Shown here piece after piece: positions 23,045-30,313 of a stretch of 64,000 bases of DNA. The stretch is from JAYQKL01 sp049890195 (GTDB lineage: Bacteria > Pseudomonadota > Alphaproteobacteria > RS24): the NCBI GenBank assembly GCA_049890195.1, contig JBMHBY010000003.1, forward strand, positions 248,001 through 312,000, read 5' to 3'. Made by a program: the position numbers and the translations under genes. The stretch's first letter is position 1, and each line of letters opens with the position of its first letter. The notes under the pieces are model-generated. The model was not told the origin of the DNA. It searched no databases and saw only the letters and a program-made list of their open reading frames with translations.

Positions 23045-24658
23045 TCAATCAAACAGCGAGAAGTCGGGCAGAAAGCCGCGTCCGGCCGGTTCCTTCTGGG
23101 CGGTATTCAGGGCCGGGCGTCTGGCTTTTTGATCAAGCCCGACAAAGCTGTCCGGGGCTTTGGCGACGCTGACATTGCGTTTGCGCCGCACTTCCAAAAC
23201 GGCCAGACCGCGTTCGTTCAGCCCGTCCTCCGTCAGTCTGAAAATTCCGTCCGTCCCCTGAAAGCCGTTTGGGCTGGTCAGGCTGCGATAGGTGAAGGGT
23301 GCCTGCGGGTTGATCTCGGTCAGGGCGCCCACGAGGCTGATGCTGTCATAGGCAAGGCTGACCAGCCTTGGCGCCGGGCGGCTGTAGATCTGCTCGAACC
23401 GTCCGGAAAACGCCCGCCATCCGGACGGGTCCGGTGCGGCATACCAGCCCCCCACAAGAGGCGGCTCCTGCCCGAGTGTCGGATCATCCCAAAGCCCGGT
23501 GCCAAGAAATTTGATGTCCCGCGGATTGACGTCAAAATAGGGCAGCAGCGGTGCGAGTGTGCGCAGGCGAATGCCGCCCTCCGGCATGATGACAGCGTCA
23601 TAGGGCAGCTCACCGAAGGTTTCCGTCAATCGCATATTGTCATATTGTTTCTTCAGCTCCGGATTGATGTCTTCTAGCTGGGCCCAGATTTCCTCGGGCG
23701 GGGTGGTCTCCTCAATCAGCGGGGGGTCCGGCAGAGTGGACAACAAGATGGTCGCCTCTTCGGTCAGGCGGGCGCGCTCTTCCGCCCAGGCCAGCTTGCG
23801 CTCCTCGAATTGTGCAATGCGCTGGGCCGGCACCAGCATGGACTGGGCCTCGTCCTGATAGGTCTCCGTCTGCACGAGTTCGCCGCCGTAAAATTCGATG
23901 GTCGGCGCAAGCGCCGCCTGCATGCGTTGGCCATAGGGGGTTTCAGGGATCAAGGCGGCAAACCGCACATGTCCGTTGACGACAGCCTCTTCAATAATCC
24001 GATCGAGGTTCTGCTCCGGCAAAAAGCCCATTAGCCAAACCCCGTTGCCGGCAATGTCGCGATTGTTGGAGAAACTGAGCACCGGAACGCCGGCGTTTCG
24101 GGCCGCCGGTTTGACGGCTTGGGTGCTGGCGGCGAACAGCGGGCCGACAAGAATCTGGGCGCCCTCCTGCAAGGCGCGTTGGGCGGCGCGTTGGGCCCCT
24201 TGTGTTGTGCCGTTTGTATCGTGCACCAAAAGGGTCAGTTCCGGTCGCCGCAAATCGAAAAGCGCCAGCTGTGCGGCGTCCAGAAGGTCCTGTGCCATGT
24301 TCCGGACATCCTCACTTTCGGCGCTGAAGGGCAGCAGGACGCCGATCCGGATTCGGCCGTCGCTTGGTTTGGAGCGAAAGGCTTTGTCAAAAAACCCCTG
24401 ATCTGTCTCGGCCCGGTCATAAGCGACCGGCTGGCCTTTCGGGAGGGCGCGTAAAAAGGCCCGCGTGTTTTCCACAATGCGTTTCTTGGCCGGTTCTGCG
24501 GTCGTTATGTCGGGTGACGGGGTGACGGTGTAGCTGCGCTGTGGTGTTCCGGCGATGTCTTGACGCACGGACGGGGTCGTGCCCGGTCCGGCGCACGCCG
24601 CCACGAGGGTCAGGGTCAGGCCGAAAACGGCCTGCCGCATTTGTCTCAATCGGTTCAT
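23045..24658 (-). CDS. LpoA/YraM-like penicillin-binding-protein activator lipoprotein
   Basis: Secreted lipoprotein: a short basic N-terminus and hydrophobic core end in the lipobox LVAAC (cysteine near residue 19). The rest (about residues 110-500) is a type-1 periplasmic-binding fold beginning GRIRIGVLLPFSAESEDVRN, with an Ala/Glu-rich probable coiled-coil insertion near residues 270-330. E. coli LpoA activates PBP1A, and the same rsmI-yraN-dolP neighbours are found in E. coli. 537 residues from the ATG at 24658. The activator role in alphaproteobacteria is inferred. Confidence 0.85.
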   Translation of the reverse strand: MNRLRQMRQAVFGLTLTLVAACAGPGTTPSVRQDIAGTPQRSYTVTPSPDITTAEPAKKRIVENTRAFLRALPKGQPVAYDRAETDQGFFDKAFRSKPSDGRIRIGVLLPFSAESEDVRNMAQDLLDAAQLALFDLRRPELTLLVHDTNGTTQGAQRAAQRALQEGAQILVGPLFAASTQAVKPAARNAGVPVLSFSNNRDIAGNGVWLMGFLPEQNLDRIIEEAVVNGHVRFAALIPETPYGQRMQAALAPTIEFYGGELVQTETYQDEAQSMLVPAQRIAQFEERKLAWAEERARLTEEATILLSTLPDPPLIEETTPPEEIWAQLEDINPELKKQYDNMRLTETFGELPYDAVIMPEGGIRLRTLAPLLPYFDVNPRDIKFLGTGLWDDPTLGQEPPLVGGWYAAPDPSGWRAFSGRFEQIYSRPAPRLVSLAYDSISLVGALTEINPQAPFTYRSLTSPNGFQGTDGIFRLTEDGLNERGLAVLEVRRKRNVSVAKAPDSFVGLDQKARRPALNTAQKEPAGRGFLPDFSLFD

Positions 24659-24752
24659 GGCTGCATTGTGGCAAGAAAATGTGTCTGGAAAAAGACAAAA
24701 CCTGCACGGGTCAAAGGTTGCCATTTGTGTCAAACTGTCTTCTTCTGAAGCC

Positions 24753-25637
24753 ATGCAGGCACATTCCACCCATCTTGCCACCGGATTGTATGTCGTGGCG
24801 ACCCCGATCGGCAACGCCCGCGATATCACCCTGCGGGCGCTTGATGTTCTGGCGGGTGCGGATGTTGTGCTGTGCGAGGACACGCGGATCACCGGCAAGC
24901 TGTTTTCCCTGCATGGGTTGACGACGCCCCTGTTGGCTTATCATGAGCACAATGGCGCAAAAATCCGCCCCAAAATTCTTGACCGCCTGGCCGCGGGGCA
25001 GGCCGTTGCCCTGGTCAGTGATGCCGGCACGCCGCTGATTTCGGATCCGGGGTACCAGCTTGTTGCGGCGGTGCAGGCGGCCGGACATGAGGTGGTTGCC
25101 GTGCCCGGGCCAAGCAGCCCCGTCGCCGCCTTGAGCATTTCCGGCATGCCGTCGGACAGGTTTTTGTTCGCGGGTTTTTTGCCGCCCAAAAGCAAGGCGC
25201 GGCAAACGAGCCTGTCCGAGCTTGCTGATATCGCCGCAACGCTGGTTCTGTTTGAGAGCGCCCGCAGGCTGCCGGCATTATTGGCGGACATTGCCGAAGT
25301 GATGGGGGATCGAGAGGTTGCCATCTGCCGCGAGCTGACAAAGAAATTTGAAGAGGTCCGGCGCGGTGGTGCGGTTGCGCTGGCTGCCCATTATGCCGCC
25401 GCCGGCCCACCCAAAGGTGAGCTTGTGGTGCTGGTGCGCGGCAGAGGGGCGCAGGACCACGTTTGGGAAAAAGATGCGGTGGTTGCGGCTTTGAGGCAGC
25501 GTCTGTCTGTTTCCGGGACGCGTGAGGCCGCGGAAGCGGTGGCGAAACTGTCAGGCTGGCGGCGCCGGGCGGTTTACCAGCTGGCCCTGGAGGTGCAGGA
25601 CGAGAATGACGGAGGGCATCATGGCGGCGGCGCATAG
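24753..25637 (+). CDS. rsmI: 16S rRNA (cytidine1402-2'-O)-methyltransferase
   Basis: SAM-dependent tetrapyrrole-methylase-fold enzyme that modifies C1402 in the ribosomal decoding site. GLYVVATPIGNARDITLRAL, CEDTRITGKL, ALVSDAGTPLISDPGYQLV and VPGPSSPVAALSISGMP are the family blocks. 294 residues from the ATG at 24753, just after the gap shared with the divergent lipoprotein gene. Its 3' end overlaps yraN by 17 bases. Confidence 0.96.
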   Translation: MQAHSTHLATGLYVVATPIGNARDITLRALDVLAGADVVLCEDTRITGKLFSLHGLTTPLLAYHEHNGAKIRPKILDRLAAGQAVALVSDAGTPLISDPGYQLVAAVQAAGHEVVAVPGPSSPVAALSISGMPSDRFLFAGFLPPKSKARQTSLSELADIAATLVLFESARRLPALLADIAEVMGDREVAICRELTKKFEEVRRGGAVALAAHYAAAGPPKGELVVLVRGRGAQDHVWEKDAVVAALRQRLSVSGTREAAEAVAKLSGWRRRAVYQLALEVQDENDGGHHGGGA

Positions 25638-25986
25638 GTTCCGCAATAACACCTATGGGCGCGGCCTGATCGCAGAGCACGCCGCGGCCTGGCTTCTGCG
25701 TTTCAAGGGCTGGCACATTCTTGAACACCGCTGGGCTTGTCATCAGGGCGAGGTTGATGTGATTGCCCGAAAGGGCGCCCTGGTGATTTTTGTTGAGGTG
25801 AAATACCGCGCTGACGTCCGGAGCGGGCTGGATGCGCTGACGGTTGCGCAATGGCGGCGGATAGAGGCGGCGGCGGCGGTTTACATGACCCGGTCTGCGG
25901 GTCTGCGGGACTGCTCATGGCGGTTTGATGCTGTCTGTGTGACCCCCTGGGCGGTGCCACGGCATTTTGAGGGGGTCTGGGAGTGA
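25621..25986 (+). CDS. yraN: YraN family (UPF0102) endonuclease-like protein
   Basis: Small PD-(D/E)xK-fold protein. GEVDVIARKGALVIFVEVK gives the E-V-D and E-V-K metal-binding motif of the family, and YGRGLIAEHAAAWLL is the N-terminal block. 121 residues from the ATG at 25621, which has GGAGGG four bases upstream. The biochemical role is not established; proximity to rsmI is conserved across proteobacteria. Confidence 0.9.
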   Translation: MAAAHRFRNNTYGRGLIAEHAAAWLLRFKGWHILEHRWACHQGEVDVIARKGALVIFVEVKYRADVRSGLDALTVAQWRRIEAAAAVYMTRSAGLRDCSWRFDAVCVTPWAVPRHFEGVWE

Positions 25987-25990
25987 GGCC

Positions 25991-26644
25991 ATGATGGCGC
26001 CACCACGTCACATTATCCAAAAGCTGCGGAGCTGTTTATGGTTTGTCGTCATAGCCGGCTGCGTGACGGCCTGTTCCGTACCGGGGATGGTGACGGGCAC
26101 CGTATCGAAAACCGGATTGGCCGCATTGAGCGCGCCGGGCATGTCGAAAAGCATTGATGATGCGGAAATCATGCTGGCCGTCAACAGCGCCCTGCTTGAA
26201 ATGGAAGAGGGTCTGCTGCTCAATGTAACGGTTCATTCTTTGGCCGGACGGATTATGCTGACCGGCACCGTGCCGGACCCCGCCACGAAAGCCAAAATTG
26301 CCGCGCTTTGCGCAGACCGCAAAAATGTCCGCCGTGTTTTCGATTTCCTCCAGACCGGCGCGCCAAGGGGCCGGAGCCAGGCTTTGAGTGACCTATGGAT
26401 TGCAACCAAGCTGAAGGGTTTGATCGTTCTGGACGGGGATGTTTCGGCTGTGAATTTCAACATTTCCGTCCATCGCGGGGTTGTGTATATTCAAGGCATT
26501 GCACCGCGCCGCGAGGAGGCTGAGCGTGTTGTCAACCACGCCAGGGACCTCAACAATGTCCGCAAGGTTGAATTGGTGTTTGAAACCGTGCATGAAATGG
26601 CTTTGGCCTTTAAGGTTGAAGAGGAGCTGCAGCAGAAGGATTGA
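25991..26644 (+). CDS. dolP: DolP/YraP-like lipoprotein with two BON domains
   Basis: N-terminal signal with lipobox CVTAC (cysteine near residue 28), then two BON domains at about residues 60-125 and 138-210 (GRIMLTGTVPDP; GVVYIQGIAPRREEAERV). In E. coli DolP is an outer-membrane lipoprotein that supports envelope integrity. It follows yraN by four bases, the same order as in E. coli. 217 residues. The family call is firm; function in this organism is inferred. Confidence 0.9.
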   Translation: MMAPPRHIIQKLRSCLWFVVIAGCVTACSVPGMVTGTVSKTGLAALSAPGMSKSIDDAEIMLAVNSALLEMEEGLLLNVTVHSLAGRIMLTGTVPDPATKAKIAALCADRKNVRRVFDFLQTGAPRGRSQALSDLWIATKLKGLIVLDGDVSAVNFNISVHRGVVYIQGIAPRREEAERVVNHARDLNNVRKVELVFETVHEMALAFKVEEELQQKD

Positions 26645-26649
26645 AGCGG

Positions 26650-27612
26650 ATGGCTTTAAAAGTTGCAATACAGATGGACCCGATAGCCGGTATTGATGTT
26701 GCCGGGGACACGACTTTCGGGTTGGCGCTGGCGGCGCAACAGCGCGGCTGTGAGCTTTATTATTACCAGCCTGAAGAGCTGACCCTGATGGCTCCTGACG
26801 AGGTGTGCGCACCGTTGCGGCCACTGACCGTGCGGGACCGGCTGGAGGATTTTTATGACCTCGGCGCTGCCGTCGATAGGGACCTGCGCGACATGGACGT
26901 TGTGCTGATGCGCCAAGACCCGCCCTTTGACATGGCCTATATCACGGCCACACATTTTCTTGAAAAAATTACCCCGGAATGTCTGGTCGTCAATGATCCG
27001 GCCAGCGTCCGCAATGCGCCGGAAAAGCTGTTTCCGACCATGTTTGACGGCCTGCAGCCGCCGACCATGATGACCCGCGACAGGGCGCGCCTGACTGCGT
27101 TTCGCGCCCAGTACGAGGACATCATCCTCAAGCCGATATACGGGAATGGCGGGGCCGGCGTGTTCCGGGTGCCGCGCGGGGATGAGAATTTCGGCGCCAT
27201 GGTTGACATGTTTCTGGCGGACTCGCGGGAGCCGATTATTGCCCAGCAATATCTGCCGGACATCCGCCAGGGCGACAAGCGCGTGATTTTGGTTGAGGGG
27301 GAGGCCGTCGGCGCCTTGAACCGCGTGCCGCTCGACGGTGATGCCCGGTCCAACCTGCATGTCGGCGGGCAGCCGGTTGCCGATGAGCTGTCCGCCCGGG
27401 ACCTGGAAATTGCGGCCGCCATCGGGCCGGCCCTGCGCGATGCCGGCATTGTCTTTGCCGGGATAGATGTGATTGGCGGCTTTCTGACCGAAATCAATGT
27501 CACCTCCCCGACCTGCATTCGGGAAATCAACGATTTCGGCGGTCCGGACATCGCCGCCCTGGTCTGGGAGGCAATTGACGCGCGTCTGGCTCAGGCGGCG
27601 GCAATACGCTGA
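26650..27612 (+). CDS. gshB: Glutathione synthetase
   Basis: ATP-grasp ligase joining gamma-glutamylcysteine and glycine. IQMDPIAGIDVAGDTTF opens the family; VVLMRQDPPFDMAYI, LVVNDPASVRNAPEKL and ILKPIYGNGGAGVFRV (ATP-binding) follow, and the C-terminus has EINVTSPTCIREIN with the metal ligands. 320 residues from the ATG at 26650; AAGGA lies about nine bases upstream. An in-frame TTG at 26641 overlaps the dolP stop and is less likely. Confidence 0.96.
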   Translation: MALKVAIQMDPIAGIDVAGDTTFGLALAAQQRGCELYYYQPEELTLMAPDEVCAPLRPLTVRDRLEDFYDLGAAVDRDLRDMDVVLMRQDPPFDMAYITATHFLEKITPECLVVNDPASVRNAPEKLFPTMFDGLQPPTMMTRDRARLTAFRAQYEDIILKPIYGNGGAGVFRVPRGDENFGAMVDMFLADSREPIIAQQYLPDIRQGDKRVILVEGEAVGALNRVPLDGDARSNLHVGGQPVADELSARDLEIAAAIGPALRDAGIVFAGIDVIGGFLTEINVTSPTCIREINDFGGPDIAALVWEAIDARLAQAAAIR

Positions 27613-27869
27613 TAGGTCTCTTGCATCTCCAGCGCCGCCAAGGCAATCAGACGGGTCGTGAGGGTGTCGTCGTCAGTTTGCCCGCACTGCAGTTGTGCGT
27701 GCGGCAGGCCATCCATATGCATCAGGCGCGTCACGAGCCATGCGTTTCCGGTCTCCGGCAGATTGATCTGCGGGCGCAGCCCCAACAGCCGCGACAGGCG
27801 GCGGGGCTGTCGGATCCGCTCAACAAATACATCTCCGACTTTTACGTCTATACGCTTGCGCTGGAACAT
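27591..27869 (-). CDS. Small uncharacterised protein
   Basis: A 92-residue frame from an ATG at 27869, opposite the tail of gshB and the following gap. The sequence begins MFQRKRIDVKVGDVFVERI and contains NAWLVTRLMHMDGLPHAQL and a final LIALAALEMQETYQRI. The pattern of a GDVFV strand, a V-T-R-L strand, HAQL and a closing ALxALxxxxxY resembles small conserved proteins of unknown role in alphaproteobacteria, but that is from memory only. A GTG eight codons upstream is an alternative start. The Shine-Dalgarno is weak and the stop overlaps gshB by 22 bases. Confidence 0.45.
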   Translation of the reverse strand: MFQRKRIDVKVGDVFVERIRQPRRLSRLLGLRPQINLPETGNAWLVTRLMHMDGLPHAQLQCGQTDDDTLTTRLIALAALEMQETYQRIAAA

Positions 27870-27879
27870 GGACTCAACG

Positions 27880-27908
27880 TTGATTATCTGCACACATCCA
27901 GCTTATCT
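27880..27908 (+). promoter_or_regulatory. Possible sigma-70 promoter of comM
   Basis: TTGATT (27880-27885), 17 bases, TTATCT (27903-27908), about 80 bases before the comM start. Four of six consensus bases match in each element and the spacing is optimal. Confidence 0.35.
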
Positions 27909-27987
27909 TTGTGCGACGATAAAACAAGCCTTGATTTCCTCCGGAATTGGTGTTGGATGGGGGAAACAGTGCAAAAAAAGAAGAACA

Positions 27988-29526
27988 ATGGTCGCACGCA
28001 TCACCACACTTGCTTTCAATGGGATTGAGGCTGTCCGCGTTGACGTTCAGGTCCATTTATCCCCCGGGAAATTGGTTTTCAACATGGTCGGCCTGCCGGA
28101 CAAGGCTGTGGCCGAAAGCCGGGAGCGCGTGCGCAGTGCCCTGGCCGCGATTGGCCTCGGTTTGCCGACGGAGCGGATCACCGTCAATCTTGCGCCGGCG
28201 GATCTGCCCAAAGAGGGCAGTCATTATGACCTGCCTGTCGCACTTGGCCTGATGGCGGCGATGGGGGCTGTTGAGGCGGAGTCGATCTCAGGCTGGGTTG
28301 CCATGGGCGAGTTGTCGCTGGATGGACGGTTGGAGCCAGTGCCCGGTGTTCTGCCGGCGGCTGTTGCGGCCCTGTCCTGGGATTGTGGATTGATCTGCCC
28401 CGCCGCATGTGGGGCTGAGGCCAGCTGGTCCGGTCTGGGCCGGCCTGAGCATAAGGGGATCATAGCCGCCGACAATCTGTTGCAAATCGTCAACCATCTC
28501 AAAGGGGTTCATTATTTGCCGGCACCGGAGCCGGAGCTGACGGTATCGGCTGAGCCGGGGCCGGATATGAGCGACATTAAGGGGCAGGATGAGGCGCGTC
28601 TCGCGTTGGAGGTGGCTGCCGCCGGCGGCCATAATTTGTTGATGTCGGGCCCCCCGGGAGCGGGCAAATCCATGCTGGCGGCTCGTTTGGCGGGTATTTT
28701 GCCGCCCTTGGAACCGCAGGAGCGGCTGGAGACAAGCATGATTGCCAGCCTGTCCGGGCGGGTGTTGTCCGCCGACAGCACCAGACCGCCCGCCATGGCG
28801 GCGGCGCGGCCGTTCCGTGCCCCGCACCATTCGGCCAGCATGCCGGCCTTGATCGGCGGCGGTCGGCAGGCCCAGCCGGGTGAGATTTCCCTGGCGCATA
28901 ACGGCGTCCTGTTTCTTGATGAGCTGCCGGAGTTTTCCAAGCAGACGCTGGATGCTTTGCGACAACCTATTGAAACCGGACAGGTTGAGGTTGCCCGGGC
29001 CGCAGCCCATGTGACCTATCCCGCCAACTTCCAGCTCATCGCCGCAATGAACCCGTGCCGGTGCGGACATGCGGCCGACCCCGAATTGGCCTGCAACCGC
29101 ATTCCCCATTGCATACAGGAGTATCTCGGTAAAATCTCCGGTCCCCTGCTTGACCGTTTCGACATTCGGGTGGCACTGCCGGCGGTTTCGCTTGAGGACA
29201 TGATTGCGTCCAGATCGGGTGAGGCCAGCGCCGATATTGCCGCCCGCGTGACGGCAACGCGGAAAATTCAGCTCCAGCGCAATCAGGGGTGCTTGAATGC
29301 CCGTCTTGACGGTGACCGTCTGCATGAATTGGCGCGGCCCGATGCCGCCGGGCGCGCATTGCTGGAAACTGCGGCGCATAAAAAAGGCCTGAGTGCGCGC
29401 GGGTTCAACCGGATTTTGCGCGTGGCGCGCACCCTGGCTGATCTGGACGGGGCGGCGCAGCCGGGCAAATCGCATGTTGCCTCGGCGTTTTTGTGGCGCG
29501 GCATGCCCGTCATCGGGACCGGGTGA
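27988..29526 (+). CDS. comM: ComM/YifB family Mg-chelatase-like AAA+ ATPase
   Basis: Hexameric DNA helicase family that promotes branch migration during natural transformation in several gammaproteobacteria. The N-terminal half has FNMVGLPDKAVAESRERVR and LAPADLPKEGSHYDLPVAL. Walker A is GPPGAGKSMLA and Walker B LFLDELPEF; MNPCRCGH and the DRFDIRVALP segment follow. 512 residues, full length. The ATG at 27988 sits where family similarity begins; the frame upstream is open but not coding-like. Confidence 0.94.
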   Translation: MVARITTLAFNGIEAVRVDVQVHLSPGKLVFNMVGLPDKAVAESRERVRSALAAIGLGLPTERITVNLAPADLPKEGSHYDLPVALGLMAAMGAVEAESISGWVAMGELSLDGRLEPVPGVLPAAVAALSWDCGLICPAACGAEASWSGLGRPEHKGIIAADNLLQIVNHLKGVHYLPAPEPELTVSAEPGPDMSDIKGQDEARLALEVAAAGGHNLLMSGPPGAGKSMLAARLAGILPPLEPQERLETSMIASLSGRVLSADSTRPPAMAAARPFRAPHHSASMPALIGGGRQAQPGEISLAHNGVLFLDELPEFSKQTLDALRQPIETGQVEVARAAAHVTYPANFQLIAAMNPCRCGHAADPELACNRIPHCIQEYLGKISGPLLDRFDIRVALPAVSLEDMIASRSGEASADIAARVTATRKIQLQRNQGCLNARLDGDRLHELARPDAAGRALLETAAHKKGLSARGFNRILRVARTLADLDGAAQPGKSHVASAFLWRGMPVIGTG

Positions 29527-29626
29527 CGCCCCGACGCCCGGAAATTTCGTCTGTAAGTCCGCAGGAAAAGCGCTTAATGTGTTCAATAATCAAGTGGCCG
29601 TGCAGCATTTGAAAGGGGGCGGTGCA

Positions 29627-30304
29627 ATGGAAAAACTTGTCTATATTTTGGTGGAATCGGAAAATCAAGCCGACCTGCTCAACCGTTTCAAATCGGACGT
29701 GGTGCCTGAAATCAGGCAAGCCGGCGGTGAGACCATCACCCTGCTGCTGCCTGACATCACCGACGCCCAGCAGGCGCGCAATCCATCGCGCCTCATTGGC
29801 GAATTCTCGAAAATTGCCGCTGTTGTTGAGTTTTGGCTGCCGTCGGTTGACCAGAGGGGGGCGGCAGAGACGGCGCTTGGCGCTTTGGCGCAAACTTGCT
29901 GGGGGTATCTGGTCAGCGAGTCGACCATTGTCCCCTGCCCGCATCAGGTTGCGGATGGTGAGAAAGTGCCGGGCGTGACACAGTTTTGCATCAACGATAA
30001 GCCGAAAGGGGTTGCGCTGGCGGACTTCTATCGGGAATGGGCTGTCCACTCGACCATATCCTTCGGCCTGCACCCCGAAAGGGTCTCTTATATCCGCAAC
30101 GCCGTTTTCAGGCCGGTCATTGAAGGCTCGCCCGACTATCTGGGTGTGGTCTATGAGCGCTTTCCATCATTGGACCTTTTTGTCGATGATGAGATTTATT
30201 TCGGCGAGGCGTCCGTCGTGCAGGAGATGTTCGAGCATCTTCCGACATTTTTTGACGGCGAAACCGCGATTTGTGGTGGGATGAGCGAATACCGCTGGCG
30301 TTAG
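29627..30304 (+). CDS. Tandem EthD/dabb-like domain protein
   Basis: 225 residues with two ferredoxin-like halves. The first (about 1-105) begins EKLVYILVESENQADLLNRF. The second (about 120-215) contains FYREWAVHSTISF, ERVSYIRNAVF and DYLGVVYERFPSLDLFVDD, the helix-strand pattern of EthD-type alpha/beta-barrel domains including the conserved histidine. Two-domain proteins of this sort occur beside fatty-acid or steroid catabolism genes in some actinobacteria and proteobacteria, but nothing here points to a substrate. Start at the ATG at 29627 with a GGGGG stretch upstream. The assignment rests on pattern only. Confidence 0.6.
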   Translation: MEKLVYILVESENQADLLNRFKSDVVPEIRQAGGETITLLLPDITDAQQARNPSRLIGEFSKIAAVVEFWLPSVDQRGAAETALGALAQTCWGYLVSESTIVPCPHQVADGEKVPGVTQFCINDKPKGVALADFYREWAVHSTISFGLHPERVSYIRNAVFRPVIEGSPDYLGVVYERFPSLDLFVDDEIYFGEASVVQEMFEHLPTFFDGETAICGGMSEYRWR

Positions 30305-30313
30305 GACGCCGGA

